Source: a virus. From it: a stretch of 64,000 bases of DNA. Position 1 is the stretch's first letter. Each line of letters starts with the position of its first letter. Position numbers and translations under genes: made by a program. The notes below the pieces were generated by a model. That model worked only from the letters and a program-made list of their open reading frames with translations, searched no databases and was not told the origin of the DNA. The stretch covers positions 1-64,000 of IMG/VR virus record IMGVR_UViG_3300009034_000017; one strand, 5' to 3'. This document shows, in pieces, positions 56,688 to 63,485 of the stretch.

Positions 56688-57007
56688 CGGTTATTCTCCT
56701 TGCCACCCCCACTACGCGAGCAGTCGCTGGGCGGGAACGGCTCTGGGCCTGGACAGCTTTCGTACCATTCACAGCCGCGACAGAGGATGTGAACATTGGC
56801 CTGTCTCCAATTATTGACGACCCGCTCAGCATCAATCTCATCTAGGTAGATATACAATTGAACGGACCGCTCCCCTGGCGCGTCACAATCTATCTTTAGA
56901 TAATAGCCCTCCTCATCATAGCCTACATCGCGCAATTTAGCATTCTCCAAGCGTTCCAAATGACGTGGCTGGCTTTGTTTAATAAAGGTGCCGATCAGCC
57001 TTCTCAT
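56684..57007 (-). CDS. hypothetical protein
   Basis: A 107-residue protein from ATG 57007 (GGAG site, ACCGATGAG context). RRLIGTFIKQSQPRHLERLE is basic; the end has CRGCEWYESCPGPEPFP, a possible zinc site. Unknown. Confidence 0.6.
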   Translation of the reverse strand: MRRLIGTFIKQSQPRHLERLENAKLRDVGYDEEGYYLKIDCDAPGERSVQLYIYLDEIDAERVVNNWRQANVHILCRGCEWYESCPGPEPFPPSDCSRSGGGKENNR

Positions 57008-57123
57008 CGGTTTCTCCTTTGCCAAATCCACTCGCCCAGCCAGCACCCGATTATCGTCCCCACGCATGACAACACCATGAGCCGGGTGATTGAGTTGATG
57101 TCGTCAAGTAGTTGGTTCAGCAT
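57004..57123 (-). CDS. 39-residue membrane protein
   Basis: ATG 57123 overlaps the end of the RMF-like gene and gives MLNQLLDDINSITRLMVLSC, GTIIGCWLGEWIWQRRNR, a single membrane helix flanked by charged ends. The longer listed frame is less plausible. Coupled to the next gene by ATGA. Confidence 0.5.
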   Translation of the reverse strand: MLNQLLDDINSITRLMVLSCVGTIIGCWLGEWIWQRRNR

Positions 57124-57295
57124 TGCCCACCCGCTTTTTCTCGGCAACCCCCTCCCGATGGCCCTTCTCGTATGCTTCCCACAACCTCTCCTGCTCCGGG
57201 GAGTTGAAAAAGTAATAAGGGTTAGCATTGATGTACCCATCATAGCCATCATCGAACCCTTCGCTGTACGCATCAAGTCTAGCTTGGTCGCTCAT
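57104..57295 (-). CDS. RMF-like small protein
   Basis: A 63-residue protein with AYSEGFDDGYDGYINANPYY, then LWEAYEKGHREG. The spacing G..G..G...NPY...LW..Y..G resembles the ribosome modulation factor domain; a related protein occurs at 59235. Whether it binds ribosomes is unknown. Confidence 0.58.
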   Translation of the reverse strand: MSDQARLDAYSEGFDDGYDGYINANPYYFFNSPEQERLWEAYEKGHREGVAEKKRVGNAEPTT

Positions 57296-57449
57296 CGGTC
57301 CACCTTGTTATGATAATGTCATGGCAGCCCTTATCTTGTTGTATCGTTAGGGGGCAAGCGACGACCTTGATTACATTGGGGTAGAGGGAAAAAGCGGGAT
57401 GATCAGTATCTTGTTCTACCATCTCCCTGCCACATACCCGGCATTCCAT
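57279..57449 (-). CDS. small cysteine-rich protein
   Basis: A 56-residue protein: MECRVCGREMVEQDTDHPAF, then PNVIKVVACPLTIQQDKGC. The four cysteines (CxxC ... C ... C) suggest a zinc site. AAGGAGG precedes ATG 57449. It overlaps the RMF-like gene by 17 bp. Confidence 0.65.
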   Translation of the reverse strand: MECRVCGREMVEQDTDHPAFSLYPNVIKVVACPLTIQQDKGCHDIIITRWTDERPS

Positions 57450-57494
57450 TTGTGTGCCTCCTTGATCTTCAGCCAGCCCCTCGCTGACCCCATC

Positions 57495-57938
57495 TCAATC
57501 TTCCTGCCCAAGATACGCCGACAGGTCGCTAACAATCCTTGTGCGGGGCTCTTTCGCCACAGTCACAAAGTCTAGCTCGATGGCCTTAGCAGCCTTCTCA
57601 AAAGCTCCCTTATTGAGCTTTAGGGCTTGGGGCAGATGCTGCCGAGCATAGTTTAGCGCGTCGCTCGGATCGTAGTCTAAGACTGTAGAGAATACAACCT
57701 TAACGGCAGTGTGTGGCTGTTTGTTGCCAGTGAGTTCATGCCGCGCCAAGGCAGCATGGCGCACCCTTTCTTCAGCATCCAGCTTACTCAACCGCGCTGT
57801 GCCCAATTGGTCTTTTGCCCCAGCAAGCTGCCAGCCCAGATCGCTGATTGCCACTAGGCTCTCAAGTCTTTCAACCTCTTGTGCCAGCGTAGCCTCTAGG
57901 TTACGTGCAAAGGCAAGTTCGCGAATTTCCTGATCCAT
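57495..57938 (-). CDS. hypothetical coiled-coil protein
   Basis: A 147-residue protein with a long N-terminal helix (EATLAQEVERLESLVAISDL) and a C-terminal block (SDALNYARQHLPQALKLNKG, LDFVTVAKEPRT). I know this layout from early phage genes, without a function. AAAGGAG is near the start. Confidence 0.62.
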   Translation of the reverse strand: MDQEIRELAFARNLEATLAQEVERLESLVAISDLGWQLAGAKDQLGTARLSKLDAEERVRHAALARHELTGNKQPHTAVKVVFSTVLDYDPSDALNYARQHLPQALKLNKGAFEKAAKAIELDFVTVAKEPRTRIVSDLSAYLGQED

Positions 57939-58009
57939 CTTTCAATTCTCCTTTAATATCCCCATACTATATCTTCCAAATCTCCACAATTTGGGATGGG
58001 AATAGTTGT

Positions 58010-58273
58010 CTATTTCTTTGGCGGTTTCCAATGGTAACACTCATCACTATGCGCGATACCAGCGAAGCCAATACGATGGTGAATCGGGCGCCCCTCATGT
58101 TCTAGCGGCTCACTTTGACCCGACGCTGGCCGAGCATCCAATTCATAGATATTTATCCAGCCGTAACATCCTTTGAGTGCCAAGAACTTGTTGCCAAGTT
58201 CATATTTGAGCCTAGCATACTTACAGCCGTTACAGCGCGGCCCCCGCAGGCCCATTTCATATAGGTATGACAT
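58010..58273 (-). CDS. cysteine-rich hypothetical protein
   Basis: An 87-residue protein; CNGCKYARLKYELGNK, GCYGWINIYEL and HSDECYHW may form a small zinc site. Its ribosome binding site is provided by the repeated AAAGGAGG element (58283-58315). No family recognised. Confidence 0.58.
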   Translation of the reverse strand: MSYLYEMGLRGPRCNGCKYARLKYELGNKFLALKGCYGWINIYELDARPASGQSEPLEHEGRPIHHRIGFAGIAHSDECYHWKPPKK

Positions 58274-58314
58274 TTCAATTTCCTCCTTTACGCTGTGTCA
58301 AGCTCAGGCATGCC

Positions 58315-58578
58315 TCACCACATATCCCATCCCCAGTCATCAAACTCGTCCCGCTCGTAATAGCCCAGTGGCTCATCACCTTTCAGGCGACGGACAATGT
58401 TCCCAACGAGCCTCTTGGTTTGTTGCCAGAAGCCTTCCCCGCGGTCATAATAGTGCCTCAGAATCTCGGGCTCTGGCCGATCAAATATGCCCCCCGAAGA
58501 GGGCATATCCTCTGGGCCTTGACTCATGGCATGGTAACCATTGATAACCTGATCATAGATGTCCGCGGAATCTCTCAT
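58315..58578 (-). CDS. hypothetical protein with shared MRDSADIYDQ start
   Basis: An 87-residue protein beginning MRDSADIYDQVINGYHAMSQ, related to the starts at 34065 and 56652. The rest is unrelated (PEILRHYYDRGEGFWQQTKR) and the end is acidic and aromatic. Confidence 0.58.
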   Translation of the reverse strand: MRDSADIYDQVINGYHAMSQGPEDMPSSGGIFDRPEPEILRHYYDRGEGFWQQTKRLVGNIVRRLKGDEPLGYYERDEFDDWGWDMW

Positions 58579-58592
58579 TTTTCCTTCCTTTC

Positions 58593-58901
58593 CTAAGCCT
58601 CAATAACACTCCAGAGATGAATGCCAGATATTGCCGCTCGCCCCTTTTCGGTGGATTCAACGTAGCCACTTGGAGTGATCCACCCCCAAGCCCGCAGGGC
58701 TGTTATCTGGTGACGTTTTGCCAAATCCGACCATTGGAAATGTTCCGCGAGTTTCGTGGATGGGATCGGCTCATTTTCCACAATGTAAAGCATTACCTCG
58801 TGACAGTATCCCATAGGTATTCCCCCCTTGCTCTGTGTCAAGCTCAGGCGGGTCGTTGCACCCGTGCCGAGCAACAGGAGTTCTAGCGCTGCCTTGCTCA
58901 C
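58593..58901 (-). CDS. winged-helix-like protein with fused repeat leader
   Basis: From GTG 58901 the first 27 residues (ALELLLLGTGATTRLSLTQS) are the repeated leader also found at 59167-59241. The part from MGYCHEV on (MLYIVENEPIPSTKLAEHFQ, AKRHQITALRAWGWITP, VESTEKGRAAI) looks like a winged helix and has its own AAGGGGGG site. Either start could be used. Confidence 0.55.
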   Translation of the reverse strand: MSKAALELLLLGTGATTRLSLTQSKGGIPMGYCHEVMLYIVENEPIPSTKLAEHFQWSDLAKRHQITALRAWGWITPSGYVESTEKGRAAISGIHLWSVIEA

Positions 58902-59167
58902 TCGATCTCCTCAATGGCAAGGATTTCCCAATCGGGCTGTTCAACAATCTGCGCGCTACTATCGGGCAAGTCGGCCCATCCATCAAGCATTGACAAGTGA
59001 ACATGATTGATAACCAAGTTATAAGCGATGTGTTTTGCTATGTCCGTTGGTGAATGTAGGTCATAAAGCACGGAGCGCCACTCGTCATCCACGCGGCTAA
59101 TCACATCATCGCCTAACACTATAATCGCCTCCCCCCCCAAACTTACCCTAAACGTTCTGTCTGCCAT
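58898..59167 (-). CDS. hypothetical protein
   Basis: An 89-residue beta-rich protein (FRVSLGGEAIIVLGDDVISR, YDLHSPTDIAKHIAYNLVIN) from ATG 59167, which overlaps the leader peptide's TGA (TGATG). Unknown. Confidence 0.58.
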   Translation of the reverse strand: MADRTFRVSLGGEAIIVLGDDVISRVDDEWRSVLYDLHSPTDIAKHIAYNLVINHVHLSMLDGWADLPDSSAQIVEQPDWEILAIEEIE

Positions 59168-59241
59168 CAATATCCTCCTTTACGCTGGGTCAGGCTCAGG
59201 CGGGTGGTTACGCCCTTGCCCAACAGCATGAGTTTTAGCAT
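59167..59241 (-). CDS. 24-residue repeated leader peptide
   Basis: ATG 59241 overlaps the upstream stop (ATGCTAA) and the frame reads MLKLMLLGKGVTTRLSLTQR, ending KGGY. The same sequence with changes is fused in frame to the gene at 58593, and a truncated copy lies at 58283-58315. Its last codons contain AAAGGAGG, the ribosome binding site of the next gene. It is either a mobile leader or a translational coupling element. Confidence 0.5.
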   Translation of the reverse strand: MLKLMLLGKGVTTRLSLTQRKGGY

Positions 59242-59579
59242 TGAGGATTCTCCTTGAACCTCATGCCCTGTTGGTAGCCAAGCTCGTAAATCTTCCACAG
59301 GCTGGCCTCGCCGGGATCGTCATAGCAGTAAGGATTGGCTTTGATGTGTCCTCTTTGGCCGGCGTCCCACCCCAAAGTTTCCGCATGACCTTCCTCTTGG
59401 AACCTCTCGCAGTCGTCAAGCTCTTTGTGAGCACTCAGGCGGTGCCCACACTTAGGGCAAGCGCCAGGGTGTTTGGCACACCACCACTCCGATAGAGTTG
59501 GGCGCTGACTGATTTCGTACTTCTCCTCGCGTACATTGTACCAATGCTTGGTTCTTCTATCTACGGGGGTCTCGGCCAT
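59235..59579 (-). CDS. RMF-like protein with zinc site
   Basis: A 114-residue protein from ATG 59579 (AAAGGAG site). CAKHPGACPKCGHRLSAHKE is a zinc-binding segment, and the end (GWDAGQRGHIKANPYCYDD, LWKIYELGYQQGM) is clearly related to the RMF-like protein at 57104. Unknown role; the NPY and Y..G pattern is the shared part. Confidence 0.58.
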   Translation of the reverse strand: MAETPVDRRTKHWYNVREEKYEISQRPTLSEWWCAKHPGACPKCGHRLSAHKELDDCERFQEEGHAETLGWDAGQRGHIKANPYCYDDPGEASLWKIYELGYQQGMRFKENPQC

Positions 59580-59769
59580 CTTGCTTCTCCTTTGTAGATC
59601 CGCCCAAGGCACTAGAGACCTTTGGGCTAAAGCCATAGGCATCCCACTGAGTATCGCACTTTGGACAAGTACCATACGCGGTCACATATAGTGAGCCCGT
59701 ATGTGTTTGGACATAAACCGCGAATGACATTAGCTGCCCGCAGTTAGGACATGGCTCCGTACAACTCAT
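59557..59769 (-). CDS. zinc-ribbon protein
   Basis: A 70-residue protein, CPNCGQLMSF and CPKCDTQWD, a compact ribbon with strands between. Overlaps the RMF-like gene start. Possibly a nucleic-acid binding microprotein. Confidence 0.68.
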   Translation of the reverse strand: MSCTEPCPNCGQLMSFAVYVQTHTGSLYVTAYGTCPKCDTQWDAYGFSPKVSSALGGSTKEKQDGRDPRR

Positions 59770-59774
59770 AGTAC

Positions 59775-59888
59775 TTACCTCCTAGTCGCCAAGCCATCTA
59801 CCTTGCCAGCCTCGTAGCCCAAGGCGTAGATTTCGCATTCAAGGTTAGGAGTTCCGTCGCACCACCGTTGGACAACGCGCCCCAGCAT
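59775..59888 (-). CDS. possible 37-residue protein
   Basis: The frame from ATG 59888 (MLGRVVQRWCDGTPNLECEI, YALGYEAGKVDGL) overlaps the end of the zinc-rich gene. YxxGxxxG is again the small helical pattern of the RMF-like proteins. A much longer frame to 60059 is probably a shadow. Confidence 0.4.
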   Translation of the reverse strand: MLGRVVQRWCDGTPNLECEIYALGYEAGKVDGLATRR

Positions 59889-60036
59889 GAAACAAATCAC
59901 GCAAATCCCAATCCAGTATGCAATCGTCACAGTACACACGGCCAGATTCGCACATGCAAACGGAAAACACTTTGCCACAGCCCTCACAAATGACTTCCCA
60001 AAAGTCGTAGCCACAATAGTCACAGTAGACATCCAT
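59845..60036 (-). CDS. cysteine-rich zinc protein
   Basis: A 63-residue protein with CDYCGYD, CEGCGKVFSVCMC and CDDC, at least nine cysteines, so two zinc sites are likely. GGAGGTAGG precedes the ATG. No family recognised. Confidence 0.68.
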   Translation of the reverse strand: MDVYCDYCGYDFWEVICEGCGKVFSVCMCESGRVYCDDCILDWDLRDLFHAGARCPTVVRRNS

Positions 60037-60133
60037 TTACCTACCTCCATAAAGCTCAAGGGCTACAATCACAGCCAAGAACAGCCCTAGCCAAACTGTC
60101 AGAAATAGCTAGGTGATTCTACTTTTCACGGGG

Positions 60134-60373
60134 CTACTCTATTAGGGGCACTCCGCTATCTAGACAGCCCTCTGAATAGCCGGGCTTGGGCATGCGCGTC
60201 CAATGCCACCCTTGCCCATCACAACGGAACCATCCCCCGCTGCCCCAACAAGCCCAAGCCAACCTCCATGCACTTGCCTTAGTCAGATTGTAGCATCTGA
60301 GCCTGTCGCCTTGATGTATGTAAACAAACGGGCGACACTTGACATACATATAAACCGAAACGTGGTCAATCAT
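60134..60373 (-). CDS. hypothetical protein
   Basis: A 79-residue protein rich in aromatics (WRLAWACWGSGGWFRCDGQG). No family recognised; a strand-turn pattern with Trp suggests a small beta domain. Confidence 0.5.
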   Translation of the reverse strand: MIDHVSVYMYVKCRPFVYIHQGDRLRCYNLTKASAWRLAWACWGSGGWFRCDGQGWHWTRMPKPGYSEGCLDSGVPLIE

Positions 60374-60434
60374 GCTTCCTCCTGTGTCTCTTTTGTGAAA
60401 TGCCTGCCCACTTAAATTTATGGCGTGTCTATAC

Positions 60435-60635
60435 TTAGTGCCGAGATATGAAATACAAGTTGTACCATCCCGTGTCTTTTATCTCATCCACTATACCGTC
60501 TTGCCACTTGTCTCCTTTTTGGTATGGAAATGGCCGAAACTTGATGGCATCGCCAACGCTTGGCTGGTAATGTTTCCATCCAACGAGGATCACTTTGCCG
60601 CCGTGTGTGCCGATTTTCGCGTGCAATCTTAACAT
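60435..60635 (-). CDS. hypothetical protein
   Basis: A 66-residue protein from ATG 60635, which overlaps the upstream TAA (ATGTTAA) and has TTGGAG. GWKHYQPSVGDAIKFRPFPY, then WQDGIVDEIKDTGWYNLYF. SH3-like beta pattern, unassigned. Confidence 0.55.
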   Translation of the reverse strand: MLRLHAKIGTHGGKVILVGWKHYQPSVGDAIKFRPFPYQKGDKWQDGIVDEIKDTGWYNLYFISRH

Positions 60636-60889
60636 AATTCTCCAATTTGGCTGCCAAGTAGCAGGACACCATTCAGCAACTCCGCCACAACCTCCCCAGG
60701 GGCATTGTAAAGCCGAATTCTCAAACCCTCTGGGCACAGTTCTGCCTTGAATCCGCCGAGCAGATAGACCTCGCCATTGCGATTGTGATCCTTGCGCCAG
60801 ATAGTGATGTTGGCTTCGCCATCGGCCCCGTGTTCATGGTAAGCAGTGGAATCCGTCCCGCAACCGATGTAGAACTGTCGGTATCTCAT
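60629..60889 (-). CDS. hypothetical protein
   Basis: An 86-residue beta-rich protein (RQFYIGCGTDSTAYHEHG, GGFKAELCPEGLRIRLYNAP). The ATG overlaps the upstream TGA (ATGA). Unknown. Confidence 0.58.
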   Translation of the reverse strand: MRYRQFYIGCGTDSTAYHEHGADGEANITIWRKDHNRNGEVYLLGGFKAELCPEGLRIRLYNAPGEVVAELLNGVLLLGSQIGELC

Positions 60890-61245
60890 GCCTTTAGCCC
60901 CTCAAGTATAACCCTTCCGTCCTTGGGATTCTCAATTAGATGAACTACCCCGTCAATCTCAACCTTCCCCGGCGCAATGCCCATAATCGTACAACCAATC
61001 TTGTCTTGCATAAAGATGGCATGGTTAGATAGCCATCGCGCTAGAGCGGGTTTATTCTTGTGGTAGGCATTCGCACTACCATAGATCGCGGCAGAATATA
61101 GGCCGCAGGGATGACTATAAGTTTCTGCAAAAGATAGCAGGGCCAGCGTAAGCGTTTCCCCTTGGGCAAAGCCCGTAGACCTATCTGAGAAAAATGGTGC
61201 CGCAAAGCTGTTAGCGACAACAAAGTATTCAAAGCATTCTTTCAT
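60886..61245 (-). CDS. conserved-type hypothetical protein
   Basis: A 119-residue protein (AETYSHPCGLYSAAIYGSAN, YHKNKPALARWLSNHAIF). The combination AYHKxxxALARWLSN is one I have seen in phage early genes without function. Coupled by ATGA to the next gene. Confidence 0.62.
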   Translation of the reverse strand: MKECFEYFVVANSFAAPFFSDRSTGFAQGETLTLALLSFAETYSHPCGLYSAAIYGSANAYHKNKPALARWLSNHAIFMQDKIGCTIMGIAPGKVEIDGVVHLIENPKDGRVILEGLKA

Positions 61246-61274
61246 AACCGAACCTCCCTTTGTCTCTTACTGAG

Positions 61275-61517
61275 CTACTTAGTGATGTGCCAATAGCGTT
61301 CTAGCGGTACCCATCTGCCCTCCGTGATTTCTACAAAGCAACCACCCAAGAATCTCCACTGGCAGTCTATGCCTAAGATCTCGCCAGTATTGGAACACGC
61401 CGCGCGTGCTAAGATGGCAGCAAGCGTAGCGGTACCGACAAACAAAATGACCGTTGCCGCTATGGAAAAAAGCACGATGGCGAGAAATGTCCATTCGCCC
61501 CACTGGTCCTTAAGCAC
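61275..61517 (-). CDS. single-pass membrane protein
   Basis: An 80-residue protein starting at GTG 61517 after AAAGGAGGTGA. One or two membrane helices (FLAIVLFSIAATVILFVGTA, TLAAILARAAC) and a soluble aromatic tail (GRWVPLERYWHITK). Unknown. Confidence 0.62.
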   Translation of the reverse strand: MLKDQWGEWTFLAIVLFSIAATVILFVGTATLAAILARAACSNTGEILGIDCQWRFLGGCFVEITEGRWVPLERYWHITK

Positions 61518-61619
61518 TTTAGGTCACCTCCTTTTTAATAGGCCGCCTCATTGCCCAGACTTCCTCATGGCAAGGGCCAGCCCGCCCACTCGTTACCGCT
61601 GGCGCGACCGCCAGCTTGA

Positions 61620-61952
61620 TTATGTCACTTCCTCGCACCATGCGTCATCAACCCAAGAGCCAGCATGGTGATACTTGCCCCCGCGCCAGCCGCCCTCGCG
61701 ACGGGGCTGGAGACCAGATAGGGTCAGAGCAAGGTCATAGTACACAGGTTTATAGCCCGTTAAAAGCTGGAGCGCAGGCACAAATGTTCCATCACTCTCG
61801 CCAAGAATCACTGCTAGATTGCGCTGACTCTCAACACCATGCCTGCGTATCACCATGCCAACCCGCAAATCCTCAGCAAAGATGCGGCTAGGATGATCGG
61901 TTGGCTTCTGAGCCTCTATGGGCTTGTAGTTCACACAGGTTTTACAGTCCAT
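61620..61952 (-). CDS. hypothetical protein
   Basis: A 110-residue protein from ATG 61952 (GAAAGGAGG site), starting MDCKTCVNYKPIEAQKPTDH. A CxxC near the start and a beta-rich middle (LRVGMVIRRHGVESQRNLAV). The listed longer start is unlikely. Confidence 0.6.
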   Translation of the reverse strand: MDCKTCVNYKPIEAQKPTDHPSRIFAEDLRVGMVIRRHGVESQRNLAVILGESDGTFVPALQLLTGYKPVYYDLALTLSGLQPRREGGWRGGKYHHAGSWVDDAWCEEVT

Positions 61953-61963
61953 CTTGCCTCCTT

Positions 61964-62179
61964 TCAGCAGAATAGCTCTATAACAAGCCACGCCACTAGC
62001 CCACACGTAACCAAGGAGGCAATAAGCTGCACGGCTAGAAATATAACTTGGCAGCCAGTACAGATTATGCCGCTTCGGGAGTAGTCGAACGTGACTTGGG
62101 GCGGTTGTTGCCTACATATTATACATTTGAACCGTCGCCCTTGGGCCTTGGCGAAATTGGCACAAGTACTGGTATCCAT
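61964..62179 (-). CDS. zinc-ribbon membrane protein
   Basis: A 71-residue protein with CIICRQQPPQVTFDYSRSG, IICTGC, then a membrane helix (VIFLAVQLIASLVTCGLVAW). A zinc ribbon tethered to the membrane. GAAAGGA precedes the ATG. Unknown function. Confidence 0.6.
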   Translation of the reverse strand: MDTSTCANFAKAQGRRFKCIICRQQPPQVTFDYSRSGIICTGCQVIFLAVQLIASLVTCGLVAWLVIELFC

Positions 62180-62223
62180 TATGTTCCTTTCAAAATTTCC
62201 TTAATTTGCCCCGCTTTGCCCAT

Positions 62224-62251
62224 ACTATAATCACTTTTAGGCAAATTGCAA
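62224..62251 (-). promoter_or_regulatory. sigma-70-like promoter
   Basis: On the minus strand TTGCAA (62246-62251) and TATAGT (62224-62229) are 16 bp apart. The next gene start is at 62179. A dyad with the shared box lies at 62270-62295. Confidence 0.55.
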
Positions 62252-62269
62252 GTGCTTGCAAGGCTATCT

Positions 62270-62295
62270 ACCTTAAAAGTTTTAATTCTTTAAGG
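62270..62295. promoter_or_regulatory. inverted repeat with shared TTAAGGT box
   Basis: ACCTTAAA (62270-62277) and TTTAAGGT (62288-62295) are exact reverse complements, spaced 10 bp, directly upstream of the promoter at 62224-62251. The half-site TTAAGGTTG also occurs at 42206-42214 and 63243-63251 (complement). Confidence 0.5.
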
Positions 62296-62319
62296 TTGGG
62301 GATAGGCGCTTGCAGAGGA

Positions 62320-62604
62320 CTATGCAGGAATGCGGATTGCATCACAGATTACCCGTTGGCCCTTGCGACTACGCACCTTACCCTCTATGGGGACAACCTT
62401 CATGTCGGGGGGGATTGGCAATCTTGTGCGTCGCTTGGCATCCCTGATGATATTATTGGCCGCAGCCCATGTTGTGCAGGCAAAGAGTCCAAGCATCCCC
62501 CCGCTTATCCATGTACCCCTTGGCAGTGGGATTACCCGCGCTGGCCCCATACCAAGCGAATAGTAGCCTCCCGCTATTTCTGAAACTGCTTTAAACAATT
62601 GCAT
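62320..62604 (-). CDS. membrane-associated hypothetical protein
   Basis: A 94-residue protein from ATG 62604 (GGTAGG site). A hydrophobic block (WISGGMLGLFACTTWAAANN) is followed by a basic region (RDAKRRTRLPIPPDMK, GKVRSRKGQRVICDAI). It ends about 25 bp upstream of the box at 62270-62295. Unknown. Confidence 0.55.
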   Translation of the reverse strand: MQLFKAVSEIAGGYYSLGMGPARVIPLPRGTWISGGMLGLFACTTWAAANNIIRDAKRRTRLPIPPDMKVVPIEGKVRSRKGQRVICDAIRIPA

Positions 62605-62611
62605 GGCTGGC

Positions 62612-62809
62612 CTACCAATGGTCAGCGAAAAAGCAGGTGACCCCAAACATTATCGCAAGACTGCCGAAGATCATCCCCATCACTGGTAAAATAAGCCAGG
62701 ATGCATTTTGGTTCTGGAATGAGAGTATTGCCCACCAGCAACTTGCATAAATGGCCCCGAAGACAAATGCCAGCCCATACTTAATGCCTTGCATTGGGCT
62801 GTTTTTCAT
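62612..62809 (-). CDS. small membrane protein with two transmembrane segments
   Basis: A 65-residue protein from ATG 62809 (overlaps the upstream TGA by ATGA). KYGLAFVFGAIYASCWWAIL and LILPVMGMIFGSLAIMFGVT are two membrane helices. Unknown. Confidence 0.6.
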   Translation of the reverse strand: MKNSPMQGIKYGLAFVFGAIYASCWWAILSFQNQNASWLILPVMGMIFGSLAIMFGVTCFFADHW

Positions 62810-63000
62810 TTTTCTTCGTTGCTGTGCGCCTGCTGGAATTCGCCACACCCAAGCTCGCTCCACGCAACCTGCGGATACAGAGTATCATAGAGAATGCGTG
62901 GGAACCTCTGTGTCAGGATTAACTTGGGCGGATACCTTACACAATGGCCGTATCCAGAGTCTATTATGTAGTAGTATTTGCAGTGTCTACATTTCGTCAT
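62806..63000 (-). CDS. conserved-type zinc-site protein
   Basis: A 64-residue protein: TKCRHCKYYYIIDSGYGHC, VRYPPKL and WSELGCGEF. CRxCKYY...GHCxRYPP...CGEF is a widespread small phage pattern likely binding a metal or cluster. ATGA overlaps it with the next gene. Confidence 0.7.
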   Translation of the reverse strand: MTKCRHCKYYYIIDSGYGHCVRYPPKLILTQRFPRILYDTLYPQVAWSELGCGEFQQAHSNEEK

Positions 63001-63163
63001 CTTTTTTCTCCTTTGCCCCTTCTTCCATTTTATCTAAGTACTGTTCCAAGGCAAAACGGACAATTGCTGCCTTGGAACGCCGTTCTAATTTGGCCCGTGC
63101 CACCAAACGGGCACTGAGATCGGCACTAAGAGGTACTCCCACAAATTCATTCAATCTATCCAT
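62987..63163 (-). CDS. ribbon-helix-helix regulator
   Basis: A 58-residue protein missed by long-ORF listings: FVGVPLSADLSARLVARAKL, ERRSKAAIVRFALEQYLDKM, an Arc/CopG-type domain with an acidic-basic tail. GGAGGGATAGAGA precedes ATG 63163. It is the first gene after the perfect promoter at 63208-63236 and may regulate it. Confidence 0.78.
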   Translation of the reverse strand: MDRLNEFVGVPLSADLSARLVARAKLERRSKAAIVRFALEQYLDKMEEGAKEKKDDEM

Positions 63164-63207
63164 TCTCTATCCCTCCATACATTAAAAGTGTTTCAGGCTC
63201 CTATAAT

Positions 63208-63236
63208 ATTATACCATATTTTGAGGCATTTGTCAA
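63208..63236 (-). promoter_or_regulatory. consensus sigma-70 promoter of the right early transcript
   Basis: On the minus strand TTGACA (63231-63236) and TATAAT (63208-63213) are separated by 17 bp, a perfect consensus. It faces left into the ribbon-helix-helix gene and the genes after it. The shared box lies 7 bp upstream of the -35 element. Confidence 0.88.
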
Positions 63237-63242
63237 GCCCCC

Positions 63243-63257
63243 CAACCTTAAAATTTT
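63243..63257. promoter_or_regulatory. shared upstream box (complement of AAAATTTTAAGGTTG)
   Basis: CAACCTTAAAATTTT at 63243-63257 is the exact complement of the box at 42200-42214. It sits between two divergent promoters (63208-63236 and 63287-63315), so one regulator could affect both. Confidence 0.55.
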
Positions 63258-63286
63258 CAGGCAACTTTACTCTGCCATAGCCAAAC

Positions 63287-63315
63287 TTGACATTTTTCAA
63301 TAAATAATGTATAAT
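63287..63315 (+). promoter_or_regulatory. consensus sigma-70 promoter of the plus-strand block
   Basis: TTGACA (63287-63292) and TATAAT (63310-63315) are separated by 17 bp, a perfect consensus. The start codon at 63486 is about 165 bp downstream, leaving a long leader without a recognised element. Confidence 0.85.
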
Positions 63316-63485
63316 GCGGCTAATGCAGCTTGTTTTCAATCGCTTGGCTACACTCTTGTTACAATGGTGGGTGGTGAGGGCAAATAAGTTGGGCGGGGTT
63401 GGGGTTGAGACATCGCACTGCTCACCTATATTGAACAAGTTCGACCTGTCATGTCTTGTTAGAATTATCTTGAAAGGAGAAAGAT

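Noticed and set aside
63193-63438. 81-codon minus-strand frame across the right control region
   Set aside because: It overlies two perfect promoters and the shared box; no ribosome binding site precedes it.
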